A stretch of DNA of 24,095 nucleotides from a virus. This document shows positions 8,327 through 15,869 of this stretch, piece by piece (the stretch's first letter is position 1; the number at the start of each line of letters is the position of its first letter). A program made the translations under genes and the position numbers. The notes under the pieces were generated by a model, which saw only the letters and a program-made list of their open reading frames with translations, had not been told where the DNA came from and made no database searches. The stretch lies in the IMG/VR virus record IMGVR_UViG_3300042881_002155, positions 1 through 24,095 of that record. The stretch is one strand, 5' to 3'.

Positions 8327-8479
8327 TTATTCTTCGTCACGACGATACATCATATCATTCACTTGCTGCTTGCTTTCATGGCGATTGCCTCGCTTCTGCC
8401 TTTTCTCTTGCTTGCGGCTCAATCCGTTCTTCTTGTTCTTGCGGCGATTAGTGAATTTCTCAAAACTGTCTTCATTCAT
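8327..8479 (-). CDS. Small basic protein in the 45-46 interval (50 aa)
   Basis: An open frame encodes 50 residues beginning MNEDSFEKFTNRRKNKKNGL and ending NDMMYRRDEE, with 17 Lys/Arg residues, most of them between residues 8 and 34. It has an AGGAG site 13 nt before the ATG and lies 17 nt before gene 45. The whole protein is hydrophilic and probably helical, so nucleic-acid or RNA-polymerase binding is plausible. In T4 the interval between 45 and 46 holds rpbA and small ORFs. This one is far shorter than RpbA (129 aa) and I see no similarity, so I leave it unnamed. Its compact placement and start signals support a real gene. Confidence 0.7.
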   Translation of the reverse strand: MNEDSFEKFTNRRKNKKNGLSRKQEKRQKRGNRHESKQQVNDMMYRRDEE

Positions 8480-8509
8480 GGTGATATTATAACTCCTACT
8501 TTTTGCAAA

Positions 8510-8794
8510 TCAAGTTTCAATCCATTGAGAACCATTTGGATCCTCAAACCAAACATAAAATTTTCCATCGGAAGATCCCCACATTTGACCAACTTTTGGA
8601 TTCAACGGTGGATCACTAGATTGAACCATTTCAGTAACACCCGCAAATTTCCAACTAAGTGGTGCTTGAAAAGGTGTTTTTTGTGTTTCAGTTGTACATT
8701 GATACATCTTTCCTTGATATATCACTACATCACCATTACCATATGTAATGGGCTTTCCTGCAGAATTTTTTAATTGAAAGTTTCCCTTGAACAT
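8510..8794 (-). CDS. Small virion-like protein with CBM5/12-like and GQMW modules
   Basis: The 94-residue protein has two halves. Residues 20-51 read GDVVIYQGKMYQC, then P and LSWKFAG, the pattern of small aromatic carbohydrate-binding (CBM5/12-like) modules (Gly-Asp-x-Val-x-Tyr-x-Gly-x-x-Tyr, then Pro and Trp). Residues 56-92 carry LNPKVGQMWGSSDGKFYVWF and SQWIE, similar to the GDRW...WVE module of the collagen-like fibre proteins at the other end of the window. It therefore looks like a tail-surface or sugar-binding protein. It sits alone inside the replication block, and a perfect late-promoter box 7 nt before its ATG marks it as a late gene. It has no Shine-Dalgarno site. Function is inferred. 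Confidence 0.8.
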   Translation of the reverse strand: MFKGNFQLKNSAGKPITYGNGDVVIYQGKMYQCTTETQKTPFQAPLSWKFAGVTEMVQSSDPPLNPKVGQMWGSSDGKFYVWFEDPNGSQWIET

Positions 8795-8801
8795 TCAGTA
8801 A

Positions 8802-8809
8802 TATTTATA
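8802..8809 (-). promoter_or_regulatory. T4-type late promoter box TATAAATA
   Basis: The minus strand reads TATAAATA then TTACTGA then ATG (8794). The TAA within the box is the stop codon of gene 46 at 8805-8807. It shares TATAAATATTA (11 nt) with the box at 992-999 and has the same 7-nt gap, which makes chance unlikely. Confidence 0.75.
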
Positions 8810-10526
8810 CTTGAGCCTTGATTCTTGAGAAGTTGTTCTTCTTTTCAAATTGCATCTGTTGGTCAAATTTGTCCGTCAATGCATCTGCCTTGTGACTAAT
8901 GATGAATATAGAACATTTGCTTTTCATTTTGTTCAATAACTTTAAGAACGATTCAGTTCCAGTTGAATCCAGGGAAGAATCAAGAATCTCGTCAAAGATC
9001 AGCAGATTGCAATTTAGGCTGTTCTTCATCTTTGCAATCTCTCGCCAAGTCAAGAGAATGGCCAAATCGATACGCTGTTTTTCACCCTCAGAGAAAGAGG
9101 AATATGAGAATGCATCTCGGTATCGTGATTTGATTGTTTCCTTGAATTCCTCATCGATGTTGAAGTCAACATAGAGATTAAGTTTTCCGAGGAACTTGTT
9201 GACGAGTCCATTGATGATGGGAACATAATGTTTGATAATACGACTCTTAAGTCCACCATCCTTGAGAATGTCGTAAACAACATCGTGATGAATCTGTTTA
9301 TTGATGGCATTTTCCAAAGCCTTTGCATGCTTGTCCTTTTCTGCAATCGCTTCTTCGATCTTGGTATTGATTTCAGATTCACTTGTTGTTTTCTTTATTT
9401 TAGCAACTTTTTGAGTTAGTGAATTTATTTCGGCATTAATGTTATTTTTACGGATATCCGCTTGTGCACAAAGAACTGTGGTGTCTAGTATTTTTTTATT
9501 TAAAATTTCTAATTCATTGTTTAAAGTTTCAAGTTCTTTTAATTTTTTATCCCCAACTTGTAAAGATTTTTTACAAGTTACCAATTTTTGTCTTTTTTCC
9601 TCCAAATGCTTCTCTCTGGCCTCTTCTGGCAAAGTTTGGCCACAGCAAGTGCATTTTGGATCCCTTTCCAAAGTGTTTATTTGCTCTATAAGAGTTTCTT
9701 GGAGTTCTAATGCCTTGGAGTGCATTGTGGGAACCCCTGCCATAGAATGGATTTTAGAACTGAGTTCTTTCTTTGCTTTTTCTAATTTTGAAAGATCTTC
9801 TAGTGTATTAGTAATGAAAGATTCTTCGTTTTTTGCAAACTTCTTAAATTCAACAATTTTATCCTGATGCTCTTTTAGTTCTAAAATTTTTGTATTGTCA
9901 ATTTGGGTTTTTAGCTCATTTAAAGACTTTACTTTTTCATGAGCAATTTTTACAAAACTTTCTTCTTCTGATATCTCAGTCTTGAGTTTAGAGAGTTCAC
10001 CCCGAACATACACATTCATGTCAGCCAAAATGTCAAGATCCAAAAGACCTTCAATGATCTTTCTTCTTTCGTTGGGTGTCAACTGCATGAATGGAATGAA
10101 GTTTGACTTGCCTAGAATTACGACTTGCTTGAATGCGGCGTAGTCAAATCCAAGAATCTGTTCCTCAAAGTGTTCTTGGTAATCTTTTGACTTGGCATGC
10201 TGATCAAGCATCTCACCATCTTTGTAAATCTCAAATATCTTTGGGCTGAGACCTCTCTTGACGATGTATGTCGATCCTGATCGCTTGAATTCAATCTCCA
10301 CCATGCAATGGCGATTGTTGACCGAATTCACCAACTGAGGGATATTGATTGGGCGGAATGGCTTTCCGAACAATCCGAAGCACAAGGAATCCAGAAGAGC
10401 AAATGACTTTCCGTTTCCATTTGTCCCCGTGACCAAGGTTGTCTTATTATTGTTGAGTTTGATCTCGGAATAATTGTTTCCGAATGACCCAAAGTTTTTA
10501 AACTTTACTGATACAAATTCTATCAT
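8805..10526 (-). CDS. 46: Recombination nuclease ATPase gp46 (Rad50-like)
   Basis: gp46 and gp47 form the T4 Rad50/Mre11-type complex that resects DNA ends for recombination-dependent replication. The 573 aa fit T4 gp46 (560). Motifs in order: Walker A GTNGNGKS at 34-41, Q-loop region ILGKSNF at 137-143, a long coiled coil from about 175 to 410 with the zinc hook CTCC at 292-295 in its middle, the signature SFSEGEKQR at 477-485, Walker B LLIFDE at 508-513 with D-loop LDSSLD, and the H-loop ISH at 543-545. The ATG overlaps the gene 47 stop as ATGA, with a GGAAGAAG site before it. The coiled-coil half is visibly more AT-rich than the two ATPase halves. Confidence 0.96.
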   Translation of the reverse strand: MIEFVSVKFKNFGSFGNNYSEIKLNNNKTTLVTGTNGNGKSFALLDSLCFGLFGKPFRPINIPQLVNSVNNRHCMVEIEFKRSGSTYIVKRGLSPKIFEIYKDGEMLDQHAKSKDYQEHFEEQILGFDYAAFKQVVILGKSNFIPFMQLTPNERRKIIEGLLDLDILADMNVYVRGELSKLKTEISEEESFVKIAHEKVKSLNELKTQIDNTKILELKEHQDKIVEFKKFAKNEESFITNTLEDLSKLEKAKKELSSKIHSMAGVPTMHSKALELQETLIEQINTLERDPKCTCCGQTLPEEAREKHLEEKRQKLVTCKKSLQVGDKKLKELETLNNELEILNKKILDTTVLCAQADIRKNNINAEINSLTQKVAKIKKTTSESEINTKIEEAIAEKDKHAKALENAINKQIHHDVVYDILKDGGLKSRIIKHYVPIINGLVNKFLGKLNLYVDFNIDEEFKETIKSRYRDAFSYSSFSEGEKQRIDLAILLTWREIAKMKNSLNCNLLIFDEILDSSLDSTGTESFLKLLNKMKSKCSIFIISHKADALTDKFDQQMQFEKKNNFSRIKAQV

Positions 10527-11569
10527 TCTTCTTCCTTGGACAATGCATTATTGTAAGCTGCATTTATGATTTCGGCAAGCAAAGGTTTTTGAATTGACTT
10601 CTCGTTAATTGTTTCTATTTCTTCGTGCAGAAGTTGCAAAGTATCTTTGTGAATGTCTACCGCAACCAACTCCGGATTTGCAGACATTTCTTCTGCAACT
10701 ACCAACTCTGCAACACCAGCGTCATAGAACTTGTCTAGATATTTTTCAAATAGTACAGGCTTTGTCTTGTTTTTTACAAAAATTTTTACATAACAATCCT
10801 TGAACTGGGAATGATCTAGTTTTTCTTTGTTGTCTTCGTCATAATCAATCGTATGGAATAACTTTCTGGTATTCTTAACAAATGTAAGAGTACGATCCTG
10901 AAAGTCGAAGACATGGAACCCCTTTTCTTCCCAAACGTCAGAAAAGCCCATTTGGTATTGCGTTCCGAGATAATGAATATTGTCACGGCTAGACTTAATG
11001 TGATAATGCCCAGTAAGAACGTACTCAAACTTATCGAAATGCTTGGGGTCATAACCTTGCTCTATGAATACTCCACGGATGCTCTGAAAGCCAAAAAGTT
11101 CAAGATGGCCCAGCAAAACCGAACATGTGTTGTCTGCAAGAAACTTTGCTGATTGATCTTCATTCTCCGGGTTTATCCACGGGAGCAACGCGACACAACC
11201 GCAGGAAAGATGTACATTGGTCGGCTCTGAATACACTGACCAATTCGAATAATGTCCAGCGAGTTCCTGCAGAGAGTTGATGGAATTGGTGTTACGATAA
11301 TAGGTGTCGTGATTTCCACAGATGATGTGGACTTTGATACCCATCTCAAGTAGTGGGTCAAAAAACTCTTTTTGAACTCTGTGAAGCGTCTTAAAATTGA
11401 CATATTTTCTCCTGTCAAAAAGATCTCCTAGATGGAAGATAGTCTTGATGTTGTGTTCCTTCATGTATGGAAACAACTGTTCCGTGAAGAACTCAAGAAA
11501 GTAATCAAGAACTATGCACGAATCATTCTTGAACCCAAAGTGAGTGTCGTTAAGAATTACTGCTTTCAT
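10523..11569 (-). CDS. 47: Recombination nuclease gp47 (Mre11-like)
   Basis: This is the metallophosphoesterase nuclease partner of gp46. The five metal-binding motifs are present: NDTHFGF at 7-13, GDLFDRR at 48-54, GNHDTYY at 85-91, GHLELFG at 154-160 and TGHYH at 186-190. The 348-aa length fits T4 gp47 (339). The C-terminal third is the likely gp46-binding region. The ATG overlaps the gene 55 stop (ATGA) and its own stop overlaps gene 46 (ATGA), so 55-47-46 form a coupled transcription unit. No obvious ribosome-binding site precedes the ATG, consistent with reinitiation. Confidence 0.96.
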   Translation of the reverse strand: MKAVILNDTHFGFKNDSCIVLDYFLEFFTEQLFPYMKEHNIKTIFHLGDLFDRRKYVNFKTLHRVQKEFFDPLLEMGIKVHIICGNHDTYYRNTNSINSLQELAGHYSNWSVYSEPTNVHLSCGCVALLPWINPENEDQSAKFLADNTCSVLLGHLELFGFQSIRGVFIEQGYDPKHFDKFEYVLTGHYHIKSSRDNIHYLGTQYQMGFSDVWEEKGFHVFDFQDRTLTFVKNTRKLFHTIDYDEDNKEKLDHSQFKDCYVKIFVKNKTKPVLFEKYLDKFYDAGVAELVVAEEMSANPELVAVDIHKDTLQLLHEEIETINEKSIQKPLLAEIINAAYNNALSKEEE

Positions 11570-12135
11570 AGATCAAATGGATCTGGCTTTGGCTTTCGCT
11601 TTTTTCTCTTTGTCTTCTTGGGCTGACACATCTCGTCAAAGCGTTCCATGTCAGAATCAGTCAGACCAAAGAAGTCTCGTCTGCCGATGTCCATCCCTGC
11701 ATAGGTTTCATTGAACCAGTTTTGAAAGTCTTTGTTGTTCTGTTGTTCTGCAAACTTGTACTGAACATACTTTTCTTTCTTTTCCTTGTTGATGATACGA
11801 ACAAAAGAAAACCAGCATATTTGGGTTAGATAACCAAATGGGCTGGTTGAAAGTTTAGGATCAAAATTATCGATGTATGTTACGCAGTTTAACACCGCAT
11901 CGGATACCATCTCGTCTCTGTATGGATAGTTTGCAAAGTTTGGTCTGTATGACAATCGACTTGCTATCTTCAGCACACACTCACCAATGTAATCTGGTAA
12001 CTTTGGTTTTTTTCTTCCAGAATTGTCTGCGTCCTTGCACTTCTTTTTGTATTCCACCAAGGCATCGTAAAGCTGCTGATTGTCCACATAATCAGCATCA
12101 GATGGTTTGGCTTTTTTCTTTTTGACTTTTTTCAC
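11566..12135 (-). CDS. 55: Late transcription sigma factor gp55
   Basis: gp55 is the minimal sigma factor that directs host RNA polymerase to TATAAATA-type late promoters. The T4 pattern is visible: DYVDNQQLYDALVEY (T4 YNYVNNKELLQAIIDW), FANYPYRDEMVSDAV (T4 FSGYTQSWKQEMIADGI), TYIDNFDPKLSTSPFGYLTQ then WFSFVRIINKEKKEKY (T4 [24 protein letters not shown]). It has a Lys-rich N-terminus and a Lys/Arg-rich tail, and ends PDPFDL, a hydrophobic-acidic C-terminus like the clamp-binding end of T4 gp55. The start is GTG at 12133-12135: the ATG two bases earlier is followed directly by a stop. No Shine-Dalgarno site is present, and the promoter lies so close that the mRNA may begin at or near the GTG. 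Confidence 0.94.
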   Translation of the reverse strand: MKKVKKKKAKPSDADYVDNQQLYDALVEYKKKCKDADNSGRKKPKLPDYIGECVLKIASRLSYRPNFANYPYRDEMVSDAVLNCVTYIDNFDPKLSTSPFGYLTQICWFSFVRIINKEKKEKYVQYKFAEQQNNKDFQNWFNETYAGMDIGRRDFFGLTDSDMERFDEMCQPKKTKRKKRKPKPDPFDL

Positions 12136-12141
12136 ATGTAA

Positions 12142-12169
12142 ATTATATAACTAATCTGTGTTTTGTCAA
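12142..12169 (-). promoter_or_regulatory. Consensus sigma70 promoter for gene 55 operon
   Basis: The minus strand has TTGACA at 12169-12164 and TATAAT at 12147-12142, with a 16-nt spacer. Both hexamers are perfect consensus. The -35 overlaps the stop codon of the GDP-mannose 3,5-epimerase-like gene. The expected start site falls at about 12135, on the GTG of gene 55. Confidence 0.85.
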
Positions 12170-13131
12170 GATTTTAAACTAAAAATCCAATCATATGTTT
12201 TCTTCAACCCTATTGAAAGTGGTTGTGATGGCTCCCAATTTAAATTAATTTTCATGAGTGTATTATCAGAATTTCTTCCACGCACTCCCTGTGGTCCTTT
12301 TATATTTTTGATTACTAGTTTTTTATCTGCAATCTTCATGGCTAATTGTGCCAATTCATTAATTGAAATCATATATTCAGACCCAATATTCATTGGCCCA
12401 ATAAAATCCGAGTTCATAAATCTTCTTACACACTCAACACATTCATCAATATACAAAAATGATCTTGTTTGTTTGCCATCTCCCCATATTTCAATTTGAT
12501 CTTTTGCAAATGCCACTTTTCGGCATATTGCAGCTGGAGCTTTTTCTTTTCCATTGTTCCAAGATCCATAAGGACCAAAAATATTATGAAATCTTCCAAT
12601 TCTTACAGGTAAACCATAATTTCTATTATAAGCCAAATAAACTCTCTCGCTAAACAATTTTTCCCATCCATATTCACTGTCTGGGGCTGCTGGATAGGCG
12701 GATTCCTCAGAACACTTTGGATTATCTGGGTCTAATTGATTGTATTCTGGATACATGCAAGCCGAAGATGAATAAAAAACTTTAGGCAATTTAGTACATT
12801 TTATTGCCTCTTGTGCAACATGCAGATTAATCAATGCTGAATTGTGCATAACATCAGCATCGTGGTCTCCAGTAAAAATATAACCAGCACCACCCATATC
12901 TGCTGCTAATTGATATATCTCATCAAATTCAGAATTGTCTGAAAGTACTAATGATTTTGCTACATTTTCTTGAACTCTAAGATCCAACAGAAAAAATTCA
13001 TCGGCATCTGTTTTTTTATGTTCATGTTCTTTTATGTCAACACCACGAACCCAATAACCTTCATTCTTTAGACGAGTAACTAGATGACCGCCAATAAAAC
13101 CACCTGCACCGAGAACAAGAGCTTTTTTCAT
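12166..13131 (-). CDS. GDP-mannose 3,5-epimerase-like NAD-dependent SDR enzyme
   Basis: Known GDP-mannose 3,5-epimerases convert GDP-D-mannose to GDP-L-galactose (and GDP-L-gulose). This 321-aa protein has the NAD motif GAGGFIG at 8-14, LAADMGGAGYI at 75-85, the active-site SSSACMYPEY at 121-130 with Cys125, YGWEK at 154-158 (Tyr154, Lys158), GKEKAPAAICRK around Lys197, WGDGKQTRSFLYIDECVE at 216-233 and QGVRGRNSDN at 281-290. The spacing Cys-Tyr 29, Cys-Lys 33 and Cys-Lys197 72 equals that of the plant enzyme (C145, Y174, K178, K217), so all four catalytic residues are kept. An AAGGA site at the end of the previous gene serves its ATG. It is last in the sugar cassette. The exact substrate in the phage is inferred from the family. 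Confidence 0.87.
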   Translation of the reverse strand: MKKALVLGAGGFIGGHLVTRLKNEGYWVRGVDIKEHEHKKTDADEFFLLDLRVQENVAKSLVLSDNSEFDEIYQLAADMGGAGYIFTGDHDADVMHNSALINLHVAQEAIKCTKLPKVFYSSSACMYPEYNQLDPDNPKCSEESAYPAAPDSEYGWEKLFSERVYLAYNRNYGLPVRIGRFHNIFGPYGSWNNGKEKAPAAICRKVAFAKDQIEIWGDGKQTRSFLYIDECVECVRRFMNSDFIGPMNIGSEYMISINELAQLAMKIADKKLVIKNIKGPQGVRGRNSDNTLMKINLNWEPSQPLSIGLKKTYDWIFSLKS

Positions 13132-13132
13132 T

Positions 13133-13969
13133 TTAATCCTTATGTAATTTTTTATAATATAAACACATTTTATTTATACCAGCTTCCAAAGTTGTTTTTG
13201 GTTTCCAATAATTTAATATGTGTTCATTTGGTTCATTTTTTTTATTAAGTTGCACTGAATCTTTTGTCTGTGCTGGTATAATTTCACATTCTATATTTTT
13301 TTGTATAAATTTTGCAACATCAATAATTTTTGACCATTTAAAATTTGTTATGTGGTATTCTTTTGATTTATCCAATTCTTTCATTTTTTGAGATAAAGTG
13401 AATAGACATTCTGAACAATCATCAGCATACAAAAATTGTCTTTCTTCAGACCCATCAGTTAGCATGTTTATTTTTCTATGTGTGAGGGCCTTTTTAATAA
13501 AATCTGTTATAACATGTGATTTGTTTTCATCATGCTCAATACCATAAACATTCCAAAATTTTACAATCAATCCATTTAAAGTGTTAGTATAATATTCTCC
13601 CAATCTTTTTAGTGTTCCATAGGGAGAATAATCCATATTGGACATTTGAGACGATGTAAAAATAAAAGGTTTATTATATTTGTGTAATAAACCAAACGTT
13701 TGATCCATTAATTTAACATTATTTTCTATAAATGTATATGTGTTTTGATAGGTTTGCAAGTATCTTGAACCACCAACATCAAACGCTAAAAAATATACAA
13801 AATCACACTCATCAATGTATTTTTCTAATAAAGTATTATTGTTTATTCTTAAATCTTCATATTTTGTTCGTATTAGATCAAATTCAATAGATTCAATATT
13901 TTTTTCTTGAAGATAAGGAACGAGATGTGACCCTATCTGTCCGGATGACCCTAAAATTAAATGTTTCAT
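13133..13969 (-). CDS. NAD-dependent nucleotide-sugar epimerase/dehydratase
   Basis: The 278-aa protein is an extended short-chain dehydrogenase/reductase: GSSGQIG at 7-13 for NAD, FTSSQMS at 104-110 for the Ser of the active site, and YGTLK at 117-121 with the catalytic Tyr and Lys. NVYG at 140-143 and RQFLYADDCSE in the C-terminal half are typical of nucleotide-sugar epimerases. Unlike its neighbour it lacks the Cys of the GDP-mannose 3,5-epimerases (Gln-Met in its place), so its reaction differs. The stop lies 1 nt before the next ATG, and its own ATG overlaps the preceding methyltransferase gene (ATGA). The gene is about 20% GC in places. The sugar substrate cannot be told. Confidence 0.85.
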   Translation of the reverse strand: MKHLILGSSGQIGSHLVPYLQEKNIESIEFDLIRTKYEDLRINNNTLLEKYIDECDFVYFLAFDVGGSRYLQTYQNTYTFIENNVKLMDQTFGLLHKYNKPFIFTSSQMSNMDYSPYGTLKRLGEYYTNTLNGLIVKFWNVYGIEHDENKSHVITDFIKKALTHRKINMLTDGSEERQFLYADDCSECLFTLSQKMKELDKSKEYHITNFKWSKIIDVAKFIQKNIECEIIPAQTKDSVQLNKKNEPNEHILNYWKPKTTLEAGINKMCLYYKKLHKD

Positions 13970-14553
13970 GATATTTTTCTTAAAATAGTTAATCCATGAT
14001 TTACTGGAATAGTAACATATTCATAATTTTTATTTTCTTCTACAAATTTAGTAACTGCTCCATATGGACCCATTCCACCAAATTCATGTCCAGCCGGATA
14101 AACAGTTTTGTTATAATGAGGGTGGCTATAGGAATGCATCAAATCGTGCAATACAATTAAACCATTAATATTAACTAAATTTTTTAAATATGACAATTCT
14201 TGATAAACATGCTGTTCTTCATGCCAGTCATCCACAAAAACAAAATCATATATCGTATTACAATTTTTTAAAAATAATAGAGCATCTGATTCTATAAAAT
14301 TAAATTCATTTTCATAACCCACCAATAAACTATGATTTTGTTTTTTAATATCAACACAATCAACTTTAGTATTTAAATGTTTTGCTGCTGCGACTAATGC
14401 TCTGGTGGAATGTCCCTCCCGAACACCTAATTCTAAAATATTTTTAGCTCTTAAACTCAAACAAAGAGCGTATAAAGTTATCAAATGTTGGCTAGAATCT
14501 ATAGATCCATGTAAAGTTTCGTCAATTAAATTATCAATATTATATTTTGTCAT
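13966..14553 (-). CDS. Class I SAM-dependent methyltransferase (Methyltransf_24 type)
   Basis: This 195-aa protein has motif I NILELGVREGHSTRAL at 38-53, the acidic ribose-binding residue in KVDCVDIKK near 68, and DFVFVDDWHEEQHVYQEL at 103-120, followed by GLIVLHDLMHSYSHP. Such small methyltransferases commonly methylate sugars or amino groups in surface-glycan clusters. It does not resemble DNA methyltransferases: there is no NPPY or PC motif. It is coupled to the downstream epimerase by ATGA. The substrate is unknown; a hydroxyl or amino group of a glycan made by this cassette is the simplest guess. Confidence 0.85.
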   Translation of the reverse strand: MTKYNIDNLIDETLHGSIDSSQHLITLYALCLSLRAKNILELGVREGHSTRALVAAAKHLNTKVDCVDIKKQNHSLLVGYENEFNFIESDALLFLKNCNTIYDFVFVDDWHEEQHVYQELSYLKNLVNINGLIVLHDLMHSYSHPHYNKTVYPAGHEFGGMGPYGAVTKFVEENKNYEYVTIPVNHGLTILRKIS

Positions 14554-14562
14554 ATATTACTT

Positions 14563-15231
14563 TCACATTGTTGAGGAAGTTGTACCGCCATCAATAGTTA
14601 GAGGAGGCTCTATCCAATACATATTTAAAGGATCTGTCTTGTGATCGGATGAGAGTACATAGACTTGCCAATCAATTGGATAATTAAATGGAATTGATCG
14701 TTCAATTATTTTTTTGCATGCCGATTTAGAAAGAACTTGAGAGTAACCACATCTTCCTACAGGTGGTATTTTTTTTAAAAATTGTTGTTTATCATTAGCA
14801 TGTTCGTGACGTAAATTAAGACAACTTCCCAAAGAAATTATATCATAATCGTCTGGACAATTTTTGAATAGTGTGTCAAACAATTCAATAAAATTATTTG
14901 GAAATTGACAATCATCTTCTAAAATTATTATATGATCGTAATTTTTTTCTAAACAATCTTGATAAACTTTTAAATGAGAAATCCCACAAGCAATTTCTCC
15001 CAAAGAAAGTCTTCTATTTAAAGTAGGATACTTTGACCACTCAGGTTGAATTAAATTTTCACTATAATACGTGTTTATTAATTCTTCAGTGAGATCTTCT
15101 CTTTGAGGATCTTCTACCCAGTGTAATTGTAGATTATTTTTATTAGACCAATTAGTAAGATATTCTTTCCTATGAGTTGCTTTTTTGTAATGAACTACGT
15201 AAATTGGAATTTGTTTAAGTGTTAATACCAT
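14563..15231 (-). CDS. GT25-family glycosyltransferase
   Basis: Family 25 enzymes include LPS galactosyltransferases and collagen hydroxylysine galactosyltransferases. This 222-aa protein shows the family pattern: IPIYVVHYKKATHRKEYL at 8-25, LSLGEIACGISHLKVYQDCL at 75-94, and IIILEDDCQF at 101-110 with the metal-binding EDD. A C-terminal block (SKSACKKIIERSIPFNYPID) is also typical. It sits between two methyltransferase genes with short gaps. Because the phage encodes two collagen-like fibres, GT25 raises the question of fibre glycosylation, but bacterial and phage collagens lack hydroxylysine, so an LPS-type acceptor or another protein acceptor is just as likely. Confidence 0.87.
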   Translation of the reverse strand: MVLTLKQIPIYVVHYKKATHRKEYLTNWSNKNNLQLHWVEDPQREDLTEELINTYYSENLIQPEWSKYPTLNRRLSLGEIACGISHLKVYQDCLEKNYDHIIILEDDCQFPNNFIELFDTLFKNCPDDYDIISLGSCLNLRHEHANDKQQFLKKIPPVGRCGYSQVLSKSACKKIIERSIPFNYPIDWQVYVLSSDHKTDPLNMYWIEPPLTIDGGTTSSTM

Positions 15232-15236
15232 ATTGT

Positions 15237-15860
15237 TTATTTTTCAAAAACAAAAATAGAACAGCCATTCCACCAAGTTTCCGAATCTTGAAAAGTGGTA
15301 TTATATTCAATTAATTTATTAGTTTTTAACTTTAAATCTTCAATAGCCCTGTAAGTTCCAAGTCTTACTTTTTCCCAATTCCAGTCATCTACAATATAAA
15401 CAAAATTGCTATTCATTGAGTCGTAGTAATAAGTTAAAGCATCATAATGTTGATTTTCTTCGTGTGGGCCATCATAAAAATAAATGTCTATATCTTTTAT
15501 GTTATAATTTTTTGTATCAATTTTAAAACAATCTTTATCAATAATGTTTGATTCTTTATGTAAGAATGTTTTAAAATTATTTTCAAATTCGTGTTTGGGG
15601 CCACCAAATTCAGAAAAATTATCTATAAGATAATATTTTAATTTTTCAGTATTATTATACAATCCAGCTATTGTTGTAGATCCCTTCCATACACCTATTT
15701 CTAGATAAGACAATCCATTTGCTTCACACAAAAGATTGTTTAAAAAATATTTAAATTTTTTTCCAGAAAATCCTTCAATAGAAAAAACACGTTCATCTAG
15801 ATTAGAAGTTTTTTTATTTATGGCGGTTTCGACTAAATTTATAAGTAATTCTTTTTGCAT
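15237..15860 (-). CDS. Class I SAM-dependent methyltransferase
   Basis: This 207-aa protein carries SYLEIGVWKGSTTIAGL at 51-67 as motif I, then FYDGPHEENQHYDAL at 128-142 and VDDWNW at 157-162. The last two resemble the metal and acceptor region of O-methyltransferase-like proteins of glycan clusters. The product is Asn/Lys-rich, which reflects the low GC of this part of the cassette. It lies between GT25 and a GT8-like gene, all on the same strand, and it is related in pattern to the other methyltransferase gene at 13966-14553 but is clearly a different sequence. The substrate is unknown. Confidence 0.83.
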   Translation of the reverse strand: MQKELLINLVETAINKKTSNLDERVFSIEGFSGKKFKYFLNNLLCEANGLSYLEIGVWKGSTTIAGLYNNTEKLKYYLIDNFSEFGGPKHEFENNFKTFLHKESNIIDKDCFKIDTKNYNIKDIDIYFYDGPHEENQHYDALTYYYDSMNSNFVYIVDDWNWEKVRLGTYRAIEDLKLKTNKLIEYNTTFQDSETWWNGCSIFVFEK

Positions 15861-15869
15861 ATTAATTTT

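Noticed and set aside
11410-11437. TTGACA-like promoter inside gene 47
   Set aside because: No acceptable -10 at 16-18 bp and no gene start downstream that needs it.
13171-13178. TATAAATA on the minus strand, 40 nt before the GDP-mannose 3,5-epimerase-like gene
   Set aside because: It is inside a coding region (Ile-Asn-Lys codons) in a very AT-rich gene and lacks the 7-nt spacing; chance is likely.
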